Positions 47,601 to 56,600 of a DNA stretch of 64,000 nt are shown here, one piece after another. Each line of letters begins with the position of its first letter. Position 1 is the first letter of the stretch. Under the pieces are notes generated by a model. That model searched no databases and had not been told where the DNA came from. It saw only the letters and a program-made list of their open reading frames with translations. A program made the translations under genes and the position numbers. Location of the stretch: contig NW_020859554.1 of assembly GCF_000972845.2 (NCBI RefSeq), forward strand, positions 1 through 64,000. The letters are read 5' to 3'. This DNA comes from Larimichthys crocea (taxonomy: Eukaryota; Chordata; Actinopteri; Sciaenidae).

Positions 47601-50600
47601 CTTATTGAGTGTGCGTGCAAGGTGCACACTATATGTTATCCACCGCGCTTATTGAGTGTGCCTGAAAGAGCACACTCTTTAAATCCTCTCGAGCTTATTC
47701 CTGTCTTTATTCGTCTTCCGTTTCTTCCTTGTTTTTTTCGGTTCGCTACTCCTCCCAGAGTTTTTGTCGCACACACACAAAACGGGTATCAAAACGACCG
47801 GCTCAGCTGGGAATCGATTGCTATGACTTTTCGGCAAACGGTTTTGCCGAAAATCGCCAAAAACCACACCAAAAAATGAATGGGTGTGTATTGCGAGAAC
47901 TTTGGAGAGCTAGAGTGAGTGATGTCATCGCTAGAGTGGAGAGGGAGAGAAAAAGTCGTTGAAAAATAAATTTGTAAACTGCAATTGTGGCCGCAAATGT
48001 CAAGCTACAGAAATCATTTATAGCTACAAACGTAGGAAAATTTGTCAAATATATTTTTCGCGCAAATATGCGGCAGCAACTCCCATCCTCAGCCTCATAT
48101 ACTCCCATGTTAAAAAGGCGGGAAATTTTCTGGAGGAAAGCAGAAGTAACGTTTCTCTCTCTTGCCCCTAAGGGCACATTTCTTCATTTATGGACACAAA
48201 ACGACTATGTAGACGTTCAGAAAGGGGACAGGATGCTCTCAGTTATGTCGGTTCAATGATTGGAAATACGGTTTGGCCAGAAATCATGTCGGTTCAATGA
48301 TTGGAAATACGGTTTGGCCAGAAATCCTTCCTCATCGAGGGAAGGTCTCAGCATTTTCTCTCAGTCTCTGTCAGGATTTCTAACTGACATTTTAGCTGCT
48401 GCTGATTAGGTCCTGGTTGCTTGGCAACCTCAGCCTGCTTGAAGGAGGAGAGGGGAGAGGGGCCAGCAGGCAGATGCCTAGTGGTGGCCATTTTAGTAGT
48501 TCTTGGCACTTAATTTGAACTTGTCTGTCTAAAATGGCAGACAGAGACAGCAGAGCAGCTAGCGCGTTAACGCTAGCTGTAAAGACATGCAATTTGCTAA
48601 CATTAGCGACCAATGCTAAAATTAGTGTTAATTAACATTAACCACTAGTAATTAAATACATGTTAATTGCTAACATGATAATGTTAACATGTTAATGCTA
48701 ATTAACATTAGCCACTAGGAATTAAATACAGGCTAATGTTAACATGGTAATGCTAACATGCTAATGTTAATTGCTAGTGCGTCAGTGCTAACATGCTAAT
48801 GTTAACATGCTAATGCTAACCGCTAGCGCACCAGCGTTAGCATGCTAATGGTAACATGTTAATGTTACCATGCTAATGCTAACATGCTAATGTTAATTGC
48901 TAGTGCATCAACGTTAACATGCTAAGGATAACATGCTAATGCCAACAAGCTAATGTTAACATGCTAATGTTAATTGCGAGCACGTAAGCGCTAGCTGCTC
49001 CTGTGTCTAAATAAACATGTTAATAATTACTATTTGAGGTGTGCTTTTTGAATACAGACCCCCGGCAACAGCCCACTCGTCACTCTCAAAATTTCTGCAG
49101 GAATTTTCTAGTACTGAATTTACTGAGCAGTGTCAGTAATAATGTATGGGGGTGACGGGGTCAGAGTCAGGCACACTCAAAATTTCTTCAGAAATTTTCA
49201 AGTATTCTGTAAACTACTCAACAGTGTCAATTATGTATGGGGGAGAGTCACAGCCCAGAGTCACGCACACTCAAAATTTCTTTATAAATTTTCTAGTTCG
49301 TCTTCCGTTTCTTCCATGGTTTTCTCGGTTCGCTTCTCCTCCCAGAGTTTTTGTCGCGCACACACAAAAGCTGTCTCTCGCAGACACAAACACAGACACA
49401 TAGATAGAGAGACAGACAGACACACCACACACAGACAGACAGACAGGGCAGACACACACACACACACACACACAGACAGGACAAGCACACATGCATGCAC
49501 ACACACACACACAGGACAAGTCTTTCAAAATAAGAGTCCCTTCAAAATAAAAGCCCATTAAAAAGGCAGTGATGACACAGCTTGTTGTATTAATTCTGAA
49601 TTTGCTGAGCAGTGTCAGTAATAATGTATGGGGGTGACGGGGCCAGAGTCAGGCACACTCAAAATTTCTTTAGAAATGTTCTAGTTGTAACTAAAGCTTC
49701 TTGAATGCATTGACAGAGTTAGGTGTATTATCTAACACAGAATTCATGTCCAGGATTATAGTGCACAAGAGCAATTGCTGGCTGTAGAGAGCTAAGTTAC
49801 TGAAAAAATATATGCACTTGTTTCCCTTTTAGAAGCAGTGGCAGATGAATGAAGGGCTGTTGATGCATCCTCTATCCCATGTGAAGACACCAGAAGTGGG
49901 CCGGCTGTTGAAAGAGATGTCTTTGTGTCTACTGGACCTGCAGGCTCTGTGTGGCATCCTGGCTCAGAGAGCACAGGGGAAAGAGCCCAACCTGTCTCTG
50001 CTTCTGGGCATGAAATGTAAGTGTATAATGTACACATTGTTTGTTTTTTCACATACACTTAAAGGATCAGAATACCAAAACAGAACAACATACTCGGAGA
50101 AAAAAAAGGTTTCCTGTTGTAACTTTAGTTCTCTTTCATAATATTTTGCTCAGTGTCTCACTATGGGATGCACGCCCCCACTGCAGACCTCAGAAGCATT
50201 AATCTCATTACGCCAATCCTGATTGGCTGGTGAAACGTGTCCGTCCGCTCCCGGTAGTACCACCTACCTTAAATAGCCCATGCGGACGGCACCACGTCAT
50301 TCAAACACCTCTTCTCACTCGGAGCATATCTCGCGTCCTGGGCTAGCTAGCTAAACTGTCCACAGACGGATCTTATTTAGCTTCTGTTGCCGGGCGCTAC
50401 CTAGCCTTGGAGATTTTCAGCTTTTTCGGTCACACCAGATCGAACTCAGTGTATTCCTCGCCCCACCACGGCCAGGTCAGCACTGTTCTCGACGCCTCAC
50501 CACGGCTGTTCGAGTACTGAGTTTTAGCACACCAGCTAATCTCTTGGCTTTTTTCACAGTTAGCACACCAGCTAACTTCCTCGACGCCTCACCACGGCTG

Positions 50601-53600
50601 TTCGAGTACCAAGCATTAGCTCACCAGCTAATCTCTCGGTTTCTTCAGAGTTAGCACACCAGTTAACTTCCTTGACTCCTTGCCTGCACACCAGCTCGCG
50701 AGCAATGGAGGCTAAAACCCCTCACACCAGAGTGCTTGGAGACTCTGGGGCCCGTCCCTGTCACTGTGGGAACAAGATATCGAGCAGAGATCCACACCAG
50801 GTCTGCTCGAGCTGCCTGGGGCTGCAACACACCTGGCTAGCTATCAAAGTCCCTGGCTCGTGTCAACACTGTGCGGTGTTCACGAACGAGAGTCTCCGCA
50901 GATGGCTAGCCCACCAGGCTAGCTTATCTGGACATGACCCCCATCTCCCTTCAGACGGTGCCGCCGTCGAGAACGAAGAGGAAAAGGGGGCTGTTGCGGT
51001 GGCGGAACCGGAGGCTAGCGCCAGCTGGGGCTCCCAGTTTGACCTAGCCGCGGCCCCCCCGCATGAGGAAGACGTCCTAGTACTGGACTATGGGGAAGAT
51101 GAAGTTGACGCCTTGGGCCTCCTCATATCAGAGGATGAGGACTGTCAAGTAAGTTGAGATCCCTGATCCGCTGACACAGCGAAGGAGTTAATGTGATAGT
51201 CATGGGGGCTTTCTGGTATAACCAGTAATGGCGTAAACCTTCAGACATTTGGGTACTATCCACTTCTGGGCTGGATAATTGGGGACTTTCTGTCTGAGTG
51301 TGAGTAATACATAGAGAGAAAAATGAGCTAAACTGAAATGTGATTAATGATGATTCTGTATTAAATAATGTAAGAATGAAATGTTAAAATGAGTGTAACC
51401 ATAAGGGAAAAGAGTGATTATAACTGTGTTCTGATTTTGATTACTAGAAATTGTGAAATCATTGCAACAACTAGTAGCTAAGTGAGTAACCAAAACAAAA
51501 TCATGCTGAGAGGTTGGGCCAGGAAATATTGTGCAACTGGACCAGAGGGAGAGGACAAGTGAAGCAAACAGGAAACATCTGGAGGGATGAGCAGGAAGGA
51601 TGAACTACCGCCTAATATGGTTGGACTCCGGCAAGCGACTCATTGTAACCTGATAGGGGGAAATCCAAACAGGGAGTATAAGAGCCACTGCACAACGGAG
51701 ATCGTGGTTATCCTCGTCAGCCGGCACCCAAGTTCGAGACATGCTGGACGACAGACCAAAACGGGAGCATTGAATCTACGGACTTAATCTCTAAACCACC
51801 GAGAAGGAACAGACAAACAGCCTAACATCGCAAAGAGAAGAATCTGGGGAGCCACAGCTGGCAAGAGGGAGCCGAGCCAAGGAGGATTAACCCCAACCCG
51901 GCTGTGGGTCTCGACTGGACCAACCAGAATTCTTTTCGTGTTCATCCTGCCAAGGAGAGGCTGTGGGTATTGGGGATTTTCTGGGCTTTGGACAAAGACA
52001 GGGACTCTCGATGAAATCCAGCAGTTTGGCAGTCGTGAAAGGATTGGATTGACTGATCACTGCTTCACCCTTTCCCTCCCTCTCTCCAAATTGGACCAAC
52101 CTCAGTAACTCAGCAACAGCCTTCGTACCGTCTGTCCGTCCGTTTTCTTCCGCTTATCCGTGGTCGGGTCGCGGGGGCAGCAGCTTCAGCAGGGAAGCCC
52201 AGACTTCCCTCTCCCCAGCCACTTCTGCCAACTCTCCCAGGGGGACCCCAAGGCGTTCCCAGGCCAGCCGAGAGACGTAGTCCCTCCAGCGTGTCCTGGG
52301 TCTTCCCCGGGGCCACCTCCCGGAGGGACGTGCCCGGAACATCTCACCAGGGGGAGGCATCCTCACGAGATGCCCGAGCCACCTCAACTGGTTCCTCTTG
52401 ATGCGGAGGAGCAGCGGTTCTACTCTGAGCTCCTCGCGGATGGCCGAGCTTCTCACCCTATCTCTAAGGGAGAGCCCAGCCACCCTGCGAAGGAAGCTCA
52501 TTTCGGCCGCTTGTATTCGCAATCTTATTCTTTCGGTCACTACCCAAAGCTCGTGACCATAGGTGAGGGTAGGAACGTAGATCGACTGGTAAATCGAGAG
52601 CTTCGCCTTTCGGCTCAGCTCCTTCTTCACCACGACGGACCGGTGCAGAGTCCGCATCACTGCAGAAGCCGCACCGATCCGCCGGTCGATCTCCCGTTCC
52701 ATCCTTCCCTCACTCGTGAACAAGACCCCGAGATACTTGAACTCCTCCACTTGAGGCAGGATCTCATCCCCGACCTGGAGACTGCACTCCACCCTTTTCC
52801 GGCTGAGAACCATGGCCTCGGATTTGGAGGTGCTGATTCTCATCCCAGCCGCTTCGCACTCGGCTGCAAACCGCTCCAGAGAGAGCTAGAAGGTCACGAT
52901 CCGATGAAGCCAACAAGACTAGATCGTCCGCAAAAAGCAGCGACCCAATCCTAAGGCCACCGAATCGCAGCCCCTCGACGCCCTGGCTGCGCCTAGAAAT
53001 CCTGTCCATAAAGGTTATGAACAGAACCGGTGACAAAGGGCAGCCCTGGCGGAGTCCAACTCCCACGGGAAACAGGTCCGACTTACTGCCGGCAATGCGG
53101 ACCAAGCTCTGGCATCGAGAGTACAGGGACCGGATAGCCCGTATCAATGGGTCCGAAACCCCACTCCAGGGCCGCGCTAAGGGTATAGAGCTGGTCCACA
53201 GTTCCACGGCCAGGAGGAAAACCACACTGCTCCTCATGGATCCGAGGTTCGACAATCTTGCGGACCCTCCTCTCCAGGACCCCCGAGAAGACCTTCCTGG
53301 GGAGGCTGAGGAGTGTGATCCCCCTATAGTTGGAGCACATCCTCCGGTCCCCCTTTTTGAAGAGGGGAACCACCACCCCGGTCTGCCAGTCCAGAGGCAC
53401 TGCCCCCGATGTCCACGTGATGTTGCAGAGACGTGTCAACCAAGACAGCCCCACAACATCCAGAGCCTTGAGGAACTCCGGGCGGACCTCATCCACCCCC
53501 GGGGCCCTGCCACAGAGGAGTTTTTTGACTACCTCAGTGACCTCAGCCCCAGAGATGGGCGAGACCACCACGGGGTCCCCAGACTCTGCCTCCTCAAAGG

Positions 53601-56600
53601 AAGACGTGGGATTGAGGAGGTCTTCGAAGTATTCCCTCCACCGACCCAAGACGTCCCCAGTCGAGGTCAGCAGCACACCGTCCCCACTGAACACAGTGTT
53701 GATAGTGCACTGCTTCCCCCGCCTGAGCCACTGGATGGTGGTCCAGAACCTCCTCGAAGCCGTTCGAAAGTCGCTCTCCATGGCCTCACCGAACTCCTAC
53801 CACGCCCGAGTTTTTGCCTCCACAACCGCAGAGGTCGCATTCCGCTTGGCATGTCGATACCCGTCAGCTGCTTCAGGACTCCAACAGGCCAGAAAGGTTC
53901 TGTAGGCCTCCTTCTTCAGCTTGACGACATCCCTCACCGCCGGTGTCCACCAGCGGGTTCGGGGGCCACCGCCACGACAGGCACCGACCACCTTACGGCC
54001 ACAGCTCCGGTCGGCCGCCTCGACAATGGAGGAACGGAACATGGTCCACTCGGACTCAATGTCCCCCGCCTCCCCCGGGACATGAGCGAAGCTCTCCCGG
54101 AGGTGGGAGTTGAAACTCTTTCTGACAGGAGATTCAGCCAGACGTCCCAGCAAACCCACACAGAACGTTTGGGCTTGCCAGGTCTGACCGCCATCCTCCC
54201 CCACCATCGGAGCCAACTCACCACCAGGTGGTGATCAGTTGACAGCTCCGCCCCTCTCTTCACCCGAGTGTCCAAAACATGTGGCCGCAAGTCTGACGAC
54301 ACGACCACAAAGTCGATCATCGAACTACGGCCTTGGCCTGGTGCCAAGTGCACATGTGGACACCCTTATGCTTGAACATGGTGTTCGTTATGGACAATCT
54401 ATGACGAGCACAAAAGTCCAATAACAGAACACCACTCGGGTTCAGATCAGGGGGGCCGTTCCTCCCAATCACGCCCCTCCAGGTCTCACTGTCGCTGCCC
54501 ACGTGAGCATTGAAGTCCCCCAGGAGGACGAGGGAGTCCCCAGAGGGAGCGCTCTCCAGCACCCCCTCTAAAGACTCCAAAAAGGGTGGGTACTCTGAAC
54601 TGCCATTCGGTGCATAAGCACAGACGACATTCAGGACCCGTCCCCCCACCCGAAGGCGAAGGGAGGCTACCCTCTCGTCCACCGGGGTGAACCCCAACGT
54701 ACAGGCGCCGAGCCGGGGGGGAAACAAGCAGTCCCACCCCCGCTCTGCGCCTCTCGCCGGGGGCAACTCCAGAGTGGTAGAGCGTCCAGCCCCTCTCAAG
54801 GAAACTGGTTCCGGAACCCACGCTGTGCGTCGAGGCGAGCCCGGCTATATCTAGCCGGTACCTCTCAACCTCGTGCACCAGCTCAGGCTCCTTCCCCGCC
54901 AGAGAGGTGATGTTCCACGTCCCCAGAGCCAGCTTCTGCAACCGGGGGTCGGACCGTCAGGGTCCCCGCCTCCGACTGCCGCCCATCTCTCTTCGCACCG
55001 CTCCCCCCCTGAGACCTCTCCCATGGGTGGTGGGCCCATGTCGCCTTTTCGGGCTGTGCCCGGCCGGGCCCCATGGGTAAGGACCCGACCACCAGGCGCT
55101 CGCCAACGAGCCTTCGTACCAGGTTATCAAATTTATTAATATAAGGATAGTGATTTTAGAGGATAGGATTAATCAAATCTGAATGAATTAAACTGTATGC
55201 TCGCCCTTGCTAAACTTTGCAATAAATATATCCACTGCAGTTAAAGATTAAGTTGTGGACCTCACTTTTATGACATCTCCTGCAGGGTGTAATCATGAGG
55301 TATAGTGTGTTCAACATCCAATAAGGTTCTAACAGGTTACTATAGCCCACAGAAATTAACAGACCCTTGGGGCTCACTGTCCGAGCCACTAAAAAATATC
55401 CTAGCAACCACACCAAGTGCACAGATCAATGAGAGGAGAGCTGCCGTGAACGCACGCGGCTAGTGTAGTATTTGGCCCACAGGGGCTATTCGGTCAGGTG
55501 CTATACTAGAGTAAGCAGGGTAGACGTGCGGACGAAGGCAGTTAGAAGCTAGGCGAATCTCCTCGCCACCAGCTTAAACAGTCCTCTGTACGGTCCCGGG
55601 AGGGGCTTGAGGATCGGACCCATGAGACAGAGAGCTGGACCAGTACCACCTGTACAGGGGTAACTCGGGATCTAACAGGACGAGGACAACATCTTCATGA
55701 CGCCAGCCCAGGCTACCCAGCCCGCAGCCTCCGTCGCCTCTCGGGATGGAGATGAGGGCAGCACATCAGCTTCTCCTCTCCCTAGCTCGGACATGCTCGA
55801 CGTGTGCAAACATGCTGCTGCCCGGCTAGCCATCTCCTAGCCCGCTGTCATAGCTGAGACCACCAGGTCCCGCTACGAGTGGAAGAAATTGCCCTTGGCC
55901 AAGAGCGCGACAAAGCAACTTCTCCCCGTCTTCCCAGAGCTGCTGGATGAGGAGGCGAGCTCATGGAGAGACCGCCCTTACAGCAGCAGGAGCCCGATCC
56001 CCGGGGCCTCATCCCGCGACTGTGAGGCGATGGAGAGCCTGGGTCTGCTCCGCATGCCTCCGATGGAGCCACTCGTTGCAGCCCACCTTCACCCCTGGCT
56101 GTCAGCGGTGTCCTCCAGGAGCCCAAGTCTGCCGTCCAAGTCTGTCTTTCAGTCTGCCCTGACTGAAAAGGTGTACAAGACGGTGGCGCTTTTGGCCAGA
56201 GTGCTAAATGTCCTCTCCCTGCTCACGGCTTATCAGGCTGAGTTATGTGAGGATTTTGTGCAAACTCAGGACACAGCTGCATGGGAGGAGATACCGGTCA
56301 TCACTGACCTGTGTCTCCGTGTCCAATGCTGCGCGGTCCAGGCCACGGGAAAAGCACTGGGGACTGTTCTGCAGGAACGGGCGCGGTGGCTCAACCTCGC
56401 CAACCTGTCAGACAGAGAGAAGAAGGACGTCCTGGACATGCCCATTGTCCCGGAGGGGATTTTTGGCTCCGCGTTGGACTCGATGCAAGGCGGTGTGAAG
56501 CCAAAAGGAGGACGAAGCTCTCCGGCTTTGCCTCCCTCGAAAGCCCCCAGCTCCCTCTCCACCTGCGCCGTACAAGAGCTTTGCGCAGACGGCTTCCCAG

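Noticed and set aside
53017..54234. 405-codon plus-strand open frame
   Set aside because: It lies antisense to the Rex3 RT and endonuclease, and the minus-strand frames match Rex3 domains. The GC-rich codon composition opens the opposite strand.
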